Below are positions 52,371 through 64,000 of a stretch of DNA of 64,000 bases, piece by piece (the first letter of the stretch is position 1; each line of letters opens with the position of its first letter). The position numbers and the translations under genes are program-made. The DNA is taken from NCBI RefSeq assembly GCF_051020985.1, contig NC_134999.1:37791160-37855159 (forward strand), given 5' to 3'. The notes below the pieces were generated by a model. That model was not told where the DNA came from. It was given only the letters and a program-made list of their open reading frames with translations, and did not search any database. The DNA is from Nomia melanderi. Taxonomy: Eukaryota; Arthropoda; Insecta; Hymenoptera; Halictidae.

Positions 52371-52392
52371 GGGGGGGGGGGGGGGGGGGGGG
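52371..52392 (+). repeat. homopolymer G run
   Basis: Twenty-two consecutive G between exons ZF-B and ZF-A (C22 in the transcript). Confidence 0.9.
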
Positions 52393-53464
52393 TTGAATCT
52401 CACGTGCCAGATTATTAACGGAAGCATTCCGGGCTACCTGCGCGTCCAGCGGAATCGGAACGCGGGCTTCCTCACCTGATTCGAGTGAACCTGCGGTTGG
52501 ATCGAAGGTGGCGGAGGCATGAGCAGTTTCGTTAACGCGCGTTTACGTCCCGTGTAATCGCGTCCGGCGTTGAACACAATCGAGCGCGATCCTCGATTCT
52601 CATGTTTTCCGTTCGCAGGAGATTTATTCGTCTGGTTCGGTCGGCCGCTCGCTCGTCCGCGAAGATCCTCGGAGCGATTCGAGGCGTAGTCGTCTGCCAT
52701 TCGGGGTAACGGGGATCGGGGAGAATCTTTAGATCGACCTCGTGGATACAGCCAGCTGACGGAAGCCGCTCGGCGACCTTCGCGAGTGTACGAATCGGGC
52801 CGTAACCCAGATCGTAATCTACTTTCGGCGTCTAATTTCGTGCACGAGAATAGCCGGGCGGTTTTTAGAAGGGTGGTATTTCGCTTTGGTCCCGCGGAAA
52901 GTTCTTCTAGTTCTTTTAATAGTTCCCGGACTAGGTAATTCCGTGATATACGCGCGGCCGCTCTGGAATATCCCCAACGACGACGATTTCCGACTGGGGA
53001 AGATAAGAATAGGTACTCGAACTATTGTATAATTCAAAGTGACACCTGTAACCGAGCAAAACCGATGAACCGGCAATTACAAAACCACGTTCTGCGGTGT
53101 CTATTATTGTCTGTTCCTCTCGATACCGAACAACAATGAATTCAAACTGAAACTTCGTATGCTATACACTAGAAAATTTCAAACCCTTAAACACCTGACC
53201 TGTGTCCTTTTCAGAAAAGCAGCGTTGCCAGAGGTTCCAGCCCCGAAAGATCAACGCAAATCTAAACGAACCCGCACGGAACCACACGCCTGTACGAAAG
53301 AGTATTCCCGAAATTCGTAAACGTGCGCTAGACTCGAGCGGGTGTTCCGGTGGCAAGCTGTGTCCAAGAGCGTCGCGCGGCGCGGGCCGGCTTCATCTGG
53401 TCGCGGCCCGTTTTTCGGGGGTGTCGTCGACGGAGAACGGAACGGCAGACGAGGAGGGCCGTAC

Positions 53465-53838
53465 TCATGGCAACGAGGAGGAAGAGGAGGGCGACTGGTG
53501 CTGCTGATTGGGATTGTTCAGGCTAGGCCTCTGGTGGATCCCGTGCGCCTGTAGCTGATGATTGATCAGGTAATGCTTGGTCTTGCAGCGTTTCCCGCAC
53601 ACGTTGCACTGCGGCCACGTATCCGGCGGCGGCCAATTCGAGTGGACATTTTTCACGTGTTGCCGGAGGTTGCTCGGCGACGAGTAGCTTCTGCCGCAGT
53701 AACGACAGAGAGGCCTAGCGTCGTCGTGGCGCAGTGCCGTGTAGAGTCTCGCGAAATTCTCCACGGCTTGCGTAGTTTCGCTGGCGGCCGCAGCCACCGC
53801 CGCCATCGCGGATTCCTCCCTCTTCGGCATCACCGATC
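53465..53838 (-). CDS. ab: abrupt, alternative terminal exon ZF-A: C2H2 pair
   Basis: This exon of about 124 residues gives a third finger pair. It starts after the acceptor tcctggttgtag with two bases (GA) completing a codon, then TCG GTG ATG. That is the same phase as ZF-B and ZF-C. The product runs SVMPKREES, an Ala-rich stretch, and an amphipathic segment with ENFARLYTALRHDD. Two classical fingers (C-x2-C-x12-H-x4-H) follow, the first beginning CRYCGRSYSSPSNLRQH and the second CNVCGKRCKTKHYLINH. They are separated by an 11-residue linker containing NWPPPDTW. The tail is Asn/Gln/Ser-rich and ends SSSLP before TGA. It is probably a separate abrupt isoform made by terminal-exon choice. An AATAAA on the transcript strand (plus-strand TTTATT at 52623-52628) lies about 840 nt past the stop. 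Independent gene status is unlikely because no start codon or BTB domain accompanies it. Confidence 0.8.
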
Positions 53839-53865
53839 CTACAACCAGGACGTGCCCGTCAGTTG
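53839..53865 (-). promoter_or_regulatory. ab: 3' splice acceptor of exon ZF-A (weak tract)
   Basis: On the transcript strand the AG is preceded by gggcacgtcctggttgtag, with a possible branch point in atcaactgac and a purine (GA)n tract further upstream. The polypyrimidine tract is poor, so use of this exon may depend on splicing factors. Confidence 0.5.
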
Positions 53866-53881
53866 ATTCTGTCGTCTTTCA

Positions 53882-53931
53882 TCTCTCTCTCTCTCTCTTT
53901 CTCTCTCTCTGTCTCTCCCTCTTTCTCTCTC
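53882..53931 (+). repeat. (CT)n tract beside the ZF-A acceptor
   Basis: CT repeat about 45 bases upstream of the ZF-A exon; reads as GAGAG in the pre-mRNA. Confidence 0.9.
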
Positions 53932-54175
53932 ATTCCAACTTTCTCCCGCGCACAGACCATTCTTTCGTCTTCCTCTAGCTCGCAAACTCTACATTCGCCT
54001 CTTTCTTTCCACTATACGTGCGCACGTACACATACACGCGTGGACTCACGCACATATACACACACGTGTACATTCAATCGCAATCTTTCTTCCGATACGC
54101 ACACTCCACTCACCGATACACCCACAGGCGAACGCGACTCACGGTGCAACGACCACTCACACGTGCTCTCTTTCC

Positions 54176-54177
54176 TG

Positions 54178-54211
<34 letters not shown>

Positions 54212-54213
54212 CT
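54176..54213 (+). repeat. (CTTT)n microsatellite
   Basis: About eight uninterrupted tttc units. Confidence 0.9.
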
Positions 54214-55051
54214 CGTTCGACATCGTTTATCGTTCGCTCCCACTTTCGATCACCACCCTTCCGGGCTACACTCGCGCCCGGACCATCCGTCTTTCTCTCG
54301 CCTCTCGCTCACCTCGGGGTACACGCGCACAGTTCAAACATACGCAAACACACAGGCACACGCAGATCCACACGCGTCCAAACGCTGGCAAACACGCGGA
54401 TACTCTTGCACTCTCTCGTTGGTAGTACACGTCGAGCAGTCCTGTCACACACACACACACACACACGCAGCCGCGCACACCCGGTTACAAACACACTTTT
54501 TCCCGCACACACAGGCTACTCTCGTACTCTCAGGGCATGCCCGGTTGTAGGATGTTTGGTGTGTTCTGTTGTTCTTGTTGTTGATGTTGTAGTCGTGCTC
54601 GTCGGCGTTGGCTCTCGTATTATAGCGCGACTCGATCCGTGCGCAATCGATCGCGACGCTGGATAAAGGTTGAACAACCGAGCGTGATTTTTATTCTTTT
54701 GCTCTTTTTCTCTCTGATCGCCGACGATCTTCGAGCCGTGTGTCGGGGTTCGAGGACGCGAGGTTCCCCGGTTTGCTTCTGGCCTTTCGATCGTGGAGCT
54801 GATCGCGCGGCGAACAACAAATTCGTAATACGTGCATCCTTCCAGATCGACGCACTAGTCTTACGAGTTTGCGTTTCGTCGCGCGAGCAGTCTCCAAACC
54901 ACCGCAAACTTCGACGAGCAGCGGTGTCGAGACGATCCGCGGAGACGTCCGCGAAGAATTTGAAAGAAAAAGGAAATAGAAATCGTGTGATCCCCCAACG
55001 AGCACCGTCGCCACCTCCCTCCTCGTGCATTTCAAGCTCTCAGTGAGTGTG

Positions 55052-55140
55052 TGAGAGACAGAGAGAGAGAGAGAGAAAGAGAGAAATAGAGAGAGAGAGA
55101 GAGAGAGAGAGAGAATAGAGAAAAGAGAAGAGAGAAAGAG
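55052..55140 (+). repeat. (GA)n microsatellite
   Basis: Imperfect GA repeat within the presumed abrupt intron. Confidence 0.9.
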
Positions 55141-58100
55141 CGAACAAGTCGAGAATATAAAGAGACAGAAAACAGTAGACAGACAGAGAAAACAAAGGTA
55201 GATATCGAGACGGGAAGGGAGTTCCCGATGTAAGAAAGAGATAAGTGAAAGCGGAAGACGGGGGTGGACGGGCGGCGTGTCGGGAGAAAGGACGAGAGAT
55301 ACGGGCAGAATGAGAAAAGAGAGAGACAGCGAGCGAACTACGTAAGAACCCTCGTATTGATCCACCCTCTACGCCTCGTTACGACTATCTTTCCTACGAA
55401 TCTCTAAGCAAAAGGCCTCTCCCACTTTTCGTGCGCGTCCCATTACGTAAAAAGGGGAAGGATGTGCAGGCACGCCGTGACAGGTATCCGACGTTCGAGA
55501 TCCTTGTACGTGATCTCGCGCTTCCATCAACGCCTCACGGGATTTTTCGATGAAATCGAAGAAGTTCGTAATTGGGGGCGCAATAATTGCACGTCAAGAC
55601 TTCGGGGTGAGGATGTAGTCGATGGGACGTTTATAGGTAGACTGCGGATTTTTCTATGAAATTCAAGTATCGTAACAGATACAGTAACCTATCTAATTCA
55701 TCTACTAACCGATCAATCTGACAATTATTTCGAACACGATTGTTCACGACTCAGGAATCGGTGTCGCTCAAATTCTTAATTTCCCTAAATATATTGTCTC
55801 ATCGCTGAAGCATCTTCTTAAAAATACAAAGATTCCATATCATCGAACCTATCGAAACTACAGAAATACTAAGCCATCGGGCGTCGATGATTTCAACGTA
55901 CTCGCGATGTTTTCAAAGGAAATAGATTCCTCGCGGGCGAGAGTTTACACACTGAAAATTGCACGTTACAGTTACTTAAAAAACCGTAGGAGTATATTCA
56001 GACGATGACGATCGGATACCGCCCACAGTATCGTCGCGCGGAGCCGCGTTTAATTTACGAGCGGACTGGACCTCGCGACTCGAAGGATTAATTTTTGCCG
56101 GCGTGATGTATCGCTCGCGCAAGAAGGAAAACGCGGCGGAGACCGCGCGCTGATTTACAGCGCCGCACGTACGACCAATTTATTAGAATTACACAACCGG
56201 TACACAGAGCGCGAAAGCCCTCGGACCGTATTCACCGATGATTTACGTATCGACTCGATCGGGCCCGGCGATCCCGCGGCACTAAGGTCCTTTCCCTAAT
56301 TTTTTCCCTTCCCTGTTATCGAGCGCGAGCGTAAATCTGGATCTGCCGATGAACCGACACCTGTATGCGCCAGTGTAAAATATATATTTTTTTATACGAG
56401 CAGGATATTTCATCGAGGATTACGAACCGATCTCGTCGGGGAAGGATGGCGGAGTCTGTTCGAAATTTATATTCGATGTGCGGCGAATTAACGCGTTGCT
56501 AACAGTTGATTAACACGTTTGCCGTGAGCGTCGTATGTGTGTACACTGTCAGCCAGAAGCTTGAAATCTAGCACCTTCCGGGTAATAAAGTGATACTGTC
56601 CGGGGATACGAATGTACCCCAGTTGTTCTTGCATTTTCTTTTTCTTTTCATTCCGAGCTAAATTGAAACTCCCGGCGGAGAGTTACAAAGCTTCCTCGCG
56701 TTTAGTCAGACATCTCTCCAAACTTTATTCGAAGTTTTTACCTAGTTACTGAACAAATAACGCTACCTCGATTGGTAGCAAATTTTCTTATTCCTCGATG
56801 CCCTATTTGCTCATTTTCTCCATCGTTTCGAAATAAATTCCGAAGGGGAATAAAAAACTCGAATGCCGAAAGGTTACGAAACTATGCATCGCAAAATAAC
56901 CTACTTCGCGGACTCCATCTTCCGTTCGAAGAAAACAAGTGGCAGGAAGCATTAAAGTATTCCGCCAGAGAGCTCGTTCCCTAAAATAGCGTTTCGTCAA
57001 AGGGCAAAGCACGTCTGAATATTGCCAGTCGATTAAGTCGACGTCGATTCCTCTCCGAAGTTTTTCCCCGTCGGATGGAATCACGTAAGACAGTCGAGTG
57101 AGTAATTGTACCAGCGAGTCCGATCGATTAGGGCGGCAAGTGTACGCGCGCGCTTGATTACAGCGTACCTCCGAGCCGATCGCTCGGAAGAGAATGATAG
57201 AACGTTGGAAGAAGGGGGTGTGGTGAACGAGATAGATAGAGAGGGCGAGGGGGAGGAACGATCAACCGGAAGAGAAAATATCCTGGACAGACTGGGGGTG
57301 GAAAGGAATGGCGGTCGTGTGGCAGGATCACGAGAGTCAGCTGAGGTTATAGACGTGAAAAGGGTGGCGAAGTGAGGGGTGTGCACCTGGAATGAGCCAT
57401 CAGACTTTAGGAGACTGTTCTATTGGGTGTAATGGTGAAAAAGTGTCCCCGGAATGTGTATTCTCGAGTATTCTCCTCGAGAGACGAACGAAAGAATCAA
57501 TTCCTCGGAACAGTACAATAGGGGTGGAAATTTCATGGAATCGGAACACTTCGATCGGGAGTTTAAAGAGCGATCGATGTCACTGAACTTTTAAAGCGCG
57601 AGAAGGTACTGTGTTCATCCATTTTCCATTGTTGTAACAGATTACCGTTACACGTTATTCTCTTATTAATTTCTTCGTGATTAATGAGGTGTTTTTCAGT
57701 ATCGAATAAATAAAAGTTATAGAAAGTTTCTTGGTCTTTCTCTGTCGAACTATTTCGTGAAAAATAGGTTAAGACACGTTACCATCGATTTGTAGTACAG
57801 CCAAGTAACTCGAAAAGCTACGGGAAAGGTAGCGTGGCCTAAAAATCTGCTAGTACAAGCCGCTTGGCATACGTCCCCATCGGAAAAGCAAAGCCACATA
57901 GCAAAGCCGCGCGGAGACAGCCAAGGTAATGCGGACGCGGCTTTACAGTGAGATCTTCGTGAAACGGATCGAGCAAGGGTTCAACCTTCTATCTTAAAAG
58001 ACTATAATTTCCTTCCGTATACTCTAAGCGATAAAGAAAAGACAGATCAACGTTCTCCTAATTATCTGTATTCTTCTGAAATCCTCCACTACTGTCTTAC

Positions 58101-58617
58101 TCGAAACCAAGTTACCCGGAAATTCCCTCGCACCTCGCAAGCCCTACCGATTTCATTCTCCCAACAGAGACTGGAACAAAGAACTGCATCAGCCACGTAC
58201 GACCAACGCGACGGTCGATCCTATTAAATAACCATCAAAAGACACCGAGTCGAGTCACGTGAGCCAAGTACTCGGAAGAAGTTAGGCCAATTCGAGACTT
58301 AACCCGTGCCGAAGAAAGACACGAGTCCAAAGGAACGCGAACATGAGGCAAGAGAGAAAGAGAGAGAGCACTGGCGAAAGGAGTGTACGGTCATCTGCTT
58401 TGAAACAGAGCCAGGCACGCGGTTCGTTAAATTGAAAAGCGTCGGAGAGACGGAGAGAGGGACAGCGAGAGGAGACGAGTGGCCGATACCGGGCACGCGG
58501 AATAAAGAGAAGAAAACGAGCAGAAACAGGCCGAAACGAGCGAAGAAGAGGGAGGAAACACGAAATGACGGAGTTATGAAATGAAAGCAGAAAATGGGGC
58601 GAACCGTGGACAACGTG

Positions 58618-58645
58618 GGAAGGAAGGAAGGAAGGAAGGAAGGAA
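58618..58645 (+). repeat. (GGAA)n microsatellite
   Basis: About six to seven uninterrupted ggaa units. Confidence 0.9.
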
Positions 58646-59760
58646 CACAGTGGGTCTGCGAGAGGAGAAGCGGATTCGGTGGCGGCGAGGAGGCCGGGAT
58701 GATTGCGCCAGTCCATTAGCGGCGTCGCTCCGACGAATTGCGCTGCATTAACGAGGGACCCGGTTCTTGAGAAGCGGCGTGTGCGCTGATTGGCCGAAGG
58801 GAGCCCGAAGATCGATGTCTTCGGGGTTTCCGGGAAAGTTCTTCGGCGTCTGCCTCTCCTCTCGCGCGATGAAACGGTCTCGCAAACAACCGGCGCGAGA
58901 TACAGACCCGCCATTCCGATTTTCCACGAGTGGAGCCGCGCGTCCCGGAGAGACGGGAGACGAGCGGCAGCTCTCGCGACCCGCTCTCGGGCTTTCTGAC
59001 GTCGCCGGATCGAACCCGGGATCCTTTCAATCGGATCACCCGACCTCCCCCGGGAACTAATCAGCCGAAGGGTCAACCCCGTGACTCGCCCCTCCTACGA
59101 GAGATGTGTACGCGATACAGGAATCGTTCTGCTCCGGCGTTTTTGATCGATCGTTCGGCTAAGTCCTCTTTTGTTCGACGCTTTCGGGTATCGGGGGTTA
59201 GGTGTGGCGAAATGAGAGATGGGGATAGGATAGCACGGTTCAACGCGAGCTCTGTAAAAACTGGGGACCCACGCCTAATCCGTCATGGTCCGTTCCCGCC
59301 ACTCGGCCGGTTTTGGGTCCTACGAACCGATGGAGTAATGATCGCTACGAGATGTAGATTACAACCTACAGTAGATAGACTCATGGCGACGCTACTGTTT
59401 CTCTTTGGAGTTTTACATTTCGCGTATACGTAAAATCATAGAACTATACACAAAATTCTATGAAATCAAACTTCGGAATTGGACGTTTCAGTTTACACTT
59501 CTATAAATTCAAGTATGCGCTCGCATGGAGTCCATAATATAATAATAGTCTACATTCATAAACGAATGTTAATACGAATCAGTGAACAACGGCAATATCA
59601 ATAGTACCGCGGTACCCCCCAAAATAACGCAGCACCTAACCAACTCAGATTAGATGAATAAATGAAGACAGGCCGAGAGGGGAATCCCCCATCAAGCTCC
59701 AGAGAGCAGAGCACGGCACCCCCTCCCCGCCGTCATAAAAATAGCGGCGGCGTGCTATAG

Positions 59761-59845
59761 TGGGAGACGCGACCTTGAACGGCCAATTGAATTCGCTCTA
59801 ACTATAGCGCGTTAGTGTCCTCGATAACATCGCTGCAGACAGCAG
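59761..59845 (+). repeat. dispersed repeat, copy 2
   Basis: Direct-orientation match to 40411-40500 around the exact 16-mer ccttgaacggccaatt, with recognisable but diverged flanks. Confidence 0.5.
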
Positions 59846-61266
59846 CATATGCAGCCCGGGCAATATGTATCGAGAGCACAATTGGCAGCCTGTGCCCGCT
59901 TCGAGCACCACTCGAGCATGCCTCCAAGTGTGTCCGACCCTTCTAACCCCCCCACAGGCAACCTCAACTTTATATTTTCTTCGGAACTCCGGCAATTTTT
60001 CAAGCGATCAATAAACGTTGGCGCCTTTATCTATCAGCAGGCCTCAAGCTTTCCAGCTGGGTATCCGGCGCGTCGGAAGGAACACCTGGTTTCCGGTACC
60101 GACTTCCTTAACGATCGGTTGCATCGAACGCGCCCGCCAACGGCTTAGGTTTATGACAGGCCGCGTGATGTATGGGGGGTTAGGTTCGGCACCGCCGCTG
60201 CCACGGCGCGGAGGGAAACTTTAATTTAGCTAGCCCGCGTTGTTGCCTACGAACTCGTGGCCCTCGTGCACATCCACGACCGCATCGCCCCCTCGCCGAC
60301 GCACGGCCAAGTTTTTACGAGCTTTCCAGGGGGAAGCAGAGAGAAAAAAAAGAGAGAGAGAGAGAGACGCTGGAAAATAACTTTGTTCTATCACTCGTCT
60401 GCCGCGTCCTGTGTCAGACGGATCCACGTAATTTCGATACCCAAGGGGCGAGAAGTTCGCGCTGACGCTTGTCCTCGCGCTTTTTTAATTAACCCCCCGT
60501 TCCACCGGCGAAATCGCTCTACCAGCTATCTCTATTGTCGTCAATTGTCGCGTTGGCTATGCATAATGCAGGGAGGTATCGCGTGATGGAATAATAAGGC
60601 TTTAATCCATTGCAACACTGGGGTATTACATTTGATCCTCATCGAAAATATCGTATATATCTCTCGTGTAATCCTCGGAAGTTCATTTAGACCGATAATA
60701 TTAAAGTATCCATTCGATATGCAAACTAGAACAGTAACTCAAGCTCAGCACGAAGTGCCTCGTTCAGATAAACAGCAAATTCTCAAATCTTTCCCCGTGA
60801 ACACCCAAACACCACTCTCTCTCGGTAGAAACCGCCCGTTCCCAAATGACCACCCGGTGACCAAAGTCACCCCCGAAATCCCAGAACAGAAGGAATCCGC
60901 TACAGCTGGCCGAGAGGAATCCCATTCCTCAAATTGAAAAACCGTGTCCGCCGCGAGGCGGGCGTGACACGCGCGCGTTAGCCCGTGGTATCTAAGGCAC
61001 ATTAGGGGGAAAGAGAGAGTCGTAGGGAGCAGGGGATGGCGGTTCGTACGACTTTGGACAGCGGATGGCAGCGTGGAGGGTGGGTGGTGTTTTGGCCGAT
61101 CAGGAGGAGCGACGAAAAAGCCAAGGGGGTGGTCGACGTCGGCGGCGGTGGCGGTGGCGGCGGTTGAGTGTGGCAAGGGTGGGTGCCGGGGGCAAGTGAG
61201 GGCAGATCAATGCGGACATGTGCGGGAAATTGCACAGGGATCGATCGCAGGACCCTCGGGGGAAGC

Positions 61267-61271
61267 GCGGC

Positions 61272-61305
<34 letters not shown>

Positions 61306-61419
61306 TCCTTTCTTCCACTCTCTTTCTCTCGCTCGCTCGCACACTTTCTCTCACTCTCACTCCCTCTTTCTCTTTCCGTCTCTCAGCTCAACCCCTTCCC
61401 ACCACTGCCCTCCGAACCG

Positions 61420-61463
<44 letters not shown>
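61267..61463 (+). repeat. long imperfect (CT)n tract
   Basis: CT-rich for nearly 200 bases, with uninterrupted CT at both ends. Confidence 0.9.
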
Positions 61464-61464
<1 letters not shown>

Positions 61465-64000
61465 TTCTCTCGCCTTCTCACAACTCGTACTCCCTCTGTC
61501 TCTCTTCCTCGTCCGCCGAGACCGTCCGATGGCTTTTGCGCCCCGCGACTTCCGCCGATAACGCGGAAATTCGCTTTAATTTCGCGTCTTTCGGGCACAT
61601 TTGTTGCGCCCGGCCGCACGAAAATCCCTGCACCGCGGCAATTAACCCGCGAACGATAGCGAGTGGCTCTCCGGGTGAGCGACGGTTTAACTGGGCATCG
61701 TTGCACTGGGGATAATAGGGTTCTTGTTCGATAAATTTTCGGGAATGTTATTGGCGCTTTGCTGGAATTTTTTGGGATGCTTGGATATTACGAGTGGAGG
61801 GTTGTTTCAGCTATCGAAGACGTAAAATGATGAAGACAGAGAAAAGTAAATGAGGATTGAGAAGGCAGTGCGTTGAGGTCTGAATTTGTGCGACAAAATT
61901 TAGGGGATGAAGCTTGAAATATTCGAATTTTCACTGTCAGAAATAATTCATCTTCGTAATTGATACGTAATACTGATTGTTCTTGCACTACTTCAGACTA
62001 TATCATGTTAGAAAACAAGGTCCAACGAAGCGACAAAAAATGATCGATTCCATTCGCAGCCGCAAAATGCAGGCGTGAAAGCAACAGAGAGTCACAGCAC
62101 AGTCGATAGAATGAATAAACATCCAAACATCAAAGTGGAAAACATCAAAGTGCGCGCAACGACACAGCGACGAGTAGAGACGACACAGAACAGGTCGCAA
62201 AATTGGATTCTGGCGCGAAACAAAAGCGTCTAAACACGGGAGAATCGTGGACGCGTCGAAGAAACCTCGGGGACGATTTTTCGAAAGTCTCTAGTCCGTT
62301 GGAATGGCTCTCCCGCGGGGAATTCCAAGGAAAACTGGTATTCCGGTGCGACAATAGCCCGGCGTTAGGTAGCGAGGAAGGAAAAAGGACTGCGTTCCGT
62401 AAAATTGATGAGATATTACCTCGAAGAGTATATTTGAAGAGGACCTTGAACCCCTTGGGATCGACGCACCGTAGAAAATTTGGGACAATGTGCCTTTGCG
62501 AACCGCTAACAGGATTGTGACGGGAAATGCAGGCAACGTGAAAGCGGGGAATCCCGTGGAGAGGAAATTCCGGTGAACGCTAGGGTGTCGTGCAACATCT
62601 GACAAATAGACTGGAAGGAAAGGATACTCGTCCGGTGAAATTCGCTTAACGTATGTTAATGAGAACATTAATGAGAAGACAAAAAGGGGACAAAGATTAT
62701 TTAAAAATCCAATTTCGATGCAATATGTCCTGCAGTCATTTAAAAACAAATCACTGTCCACGAAATATTTTGAAACAGCATTTTATTTGGTAGCCGAGCC
62801 ATAAATAATTTCGGTAAGTATGCTCAAAAGCGACAGAAAAATACGCCGAAAGAAGTTAATTGGAAGTCAACTTCAGAACCCGATGACGCAAAAACTTTCG
62901 AGTAAAAAATTAATGAATTTCAACATTAAAGTTTCTCGCGTGTCCTGGCAATCTTTCGGTGTATCTTTCGTGTGTTTTCATTCCATTTGAACACGGCTTG
63001 GTCCATTAAAAATAAATCTGAATTAAGAAGCTTCAATTTTTAATTTCGAACCTCCAAAAGATCCTGCGCTTCGCGGAAAATAAACGGCCGGAGGCAGGAC
63101 AAAGAAAATCCGAAACTAAGCATCCCAAACTAAAACGCCCACTCGCGCTACCGCCTCCAGCAGCCTGGTCCGAATTTAAAACTCGATTTTAATTTCAAAT
63201 CCGGCCGTTCGGCTTTGAAAACAGAAGCCACGGCGAGGTTTTAATAAAAGCTCTAGCCGCGCTTTAATTCAGAAACTACAAACGCGGGCGGACATTCAGC
63301 GCCGGCAATAACGAAACTCGGTAATCCCCCCTCCAGCCGGTTCTCCCTAATCCCGCCGGCGAACGTGAGAACCGAAAATAACCGGACGAGGGCTGGAACC
63401 GGGGGTGAAAAGGCTAGAAGCTTTCGAGAGGACGCCGTGTCATACCAAGAACAAAACAGAAAAGAAAGCGGAATCTCGAAGGAGGACGAAGAAAACAAGG
63501 CTCCGGGGGTGGAAAGGAGGACAAGGGGGTCGAACAGAGAGCCGGAGGCAGCAACTTGTCCATTTCCTGATACCGGCCACTCGTTCGAATTCAATCAAAC
63601 TTGCAAAGCTTTCGGGGGGCCAGGGAACTACTCCGCCGCTGTTCCTCCGCTCGAGTGGTAGCCCGAGCTCACGGCTAAGTAAACAACGAGCCCGATGGAT
63701 GGAGGACCAGCGGCAGCCAACGGACGATAACAACGACCAAGAAAATGCGGACGTTTCCTGTGTATTTTGTTTGCAGCACAGGGTGAAACAGCAAGAAGAA
63801 GAAGAAGAAGACGAAGAAGCTGAGGAAGATCAGGGGATGGAGAGGTCTACCGAGAGGAAATTACCGGCGAGAACGAAGAAAGTGAAGGGGAGAGAGACAC
63901 CGCGAAAAATCAATGTGGTCAGAGGAGATAGGGAGGACTGGCAGAGAGGGAAAGAGAGAAAGAGAAAGAGAGAGAGGGAGAGAGACGGATGGGAGCCGAA

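Larger units (their letters stand above)
51880..53464 (-). other. intron before ZF-B / 3' UTR of ZF-A isoform
   Basis: Contains (CT)n at about 52134-52215, an uninterrupted run of 22 G at 52371-52392 (C in the transcript), and an AATAAA on the transcript strand at 52623-52628. No C2H2 or BTB coding is visible. A minus-strand ORF at 52434-52700 with a good donor-like end is discussed under rejected items. Confidence 0.5.
53839..64000 (-). other. ab: presumed intron between shared upstream abrupt exons and ZF-A
   Basis: Ten kilobases with no supportable exon on either strand and no BTB motif. It contains (CT)n at 53882-53931, (CTTT)n at 54176-54213, (CA)n at 54446-54466, (GA)n at 55052-55140, (GGAA)n at 58618-58645, (GA)n at 60340-60368, a long CT tract at 61267-61463, AAG repeats at 63792-63818 and GA-rich sequence at the right edge. 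Long ORFs here are composed of these repeats or look random. The intron reading is inferred from the missing 5' half of the gene. Confidence 0.5.

Noticed and set aside
52434..52700. Minus-strand ORF with donor-like end (cag|gtgag) after MPPPPSIQPQVHSNQ
   Set aside because: The donor is attractive and the peptide linker-like, but the frame would end in phase 0 rather than the phase 1 needed to join the zinc-finger exons, and no clear acceptor was found. Spliced reads would settle it.
53863..54666. 267-codon plus-strand ORF
   Set aside because: Made of CT, CTTT and CA repeats translated as Ser/Leu/Phe/Thr/His; no domain.
54691..55365. 224-codon minus-strand ORF
   Set aside because: Generated by the (GA)n repeat read as Ser/Leu on the opposite strand.
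59000..59030. tRNA B-box-like sequence gatcgaacccgggatcc (reverse strand ggttcgatcc)
   Set aside because: The T-arm stem does not pair and no A box or acceptor stem lies at the right distance.
58282..59076. 264-codon minus-strand ORF
   Set aside because: No recognisable domain, overlaps other long ORFs in GA-rich sequence, and has no fitting splice context with abrupt.

Overview
This is 64 kb of gene-poor animal nuclear DNA. It is CpG-rich, packed with microsatellites ((CT)n, (GA)n, (TA)n, (TAA)n, homopolymer G/C) and has no operon-like coding. An insect is near certain from the one gene recognised. CpG richness and a compact intron style suggest Hymenoptera (bee, ant or wasp), but this is an impression, not a test.

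The only gene I can support with confidence is the 3' half of abrupt (ab), a BTB-zinc-finger transcription factor gene, on the minus strand. Three terminal coding exons each encode a different pair of C2H2 zinc fingers and end in their own stop codon. In transcript order they are ZF-A (53838-53465), ZF-B (51879-51341) and ZF-C (48485-47488). All three begin after an AG acceptor with exactly two bases left to complete a codon. One upstream donor of phase 1 could therefore join to any of them, which points to mutually exclusive 3' exons as in broad, lola or fruitless. ZF-C is the canonical Abrupt finger pair and C-terminus. The shared BTB exon is not in the window and should lie beyond 64000; 53839-64000 is read as intron.

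Downstream of the ZF-C stop, about 37.4-47.5 kb looks like a very long 3' UTR. Read as transcript, it holds three perfect let-7 8-mer sites (47361, 47078, 39655), one 7-mer (40247) and a miR-125 8-mer (38605). Drosophila abrupt is a known let-7 target, so these sites support both the gene name and the UTR length.

The left part, 1-37 kb, is intergenic with no convincing coding exon. Its most notable content is a tandem duplication at 5326-6657. Each copy carries the same promoter-like block (GCCATATTG, TCACGTGA, GCGCATGCGC), and a possible short first exon on the plus strand follows at 6865-6895. Several degenerate tandem repeats lie at 13.05, 23.0, 28.4, 31.45, 34.5 and 35.1-35.8 kb. A short dispersed repeat is shared between 40.4 and 59.8 kb.
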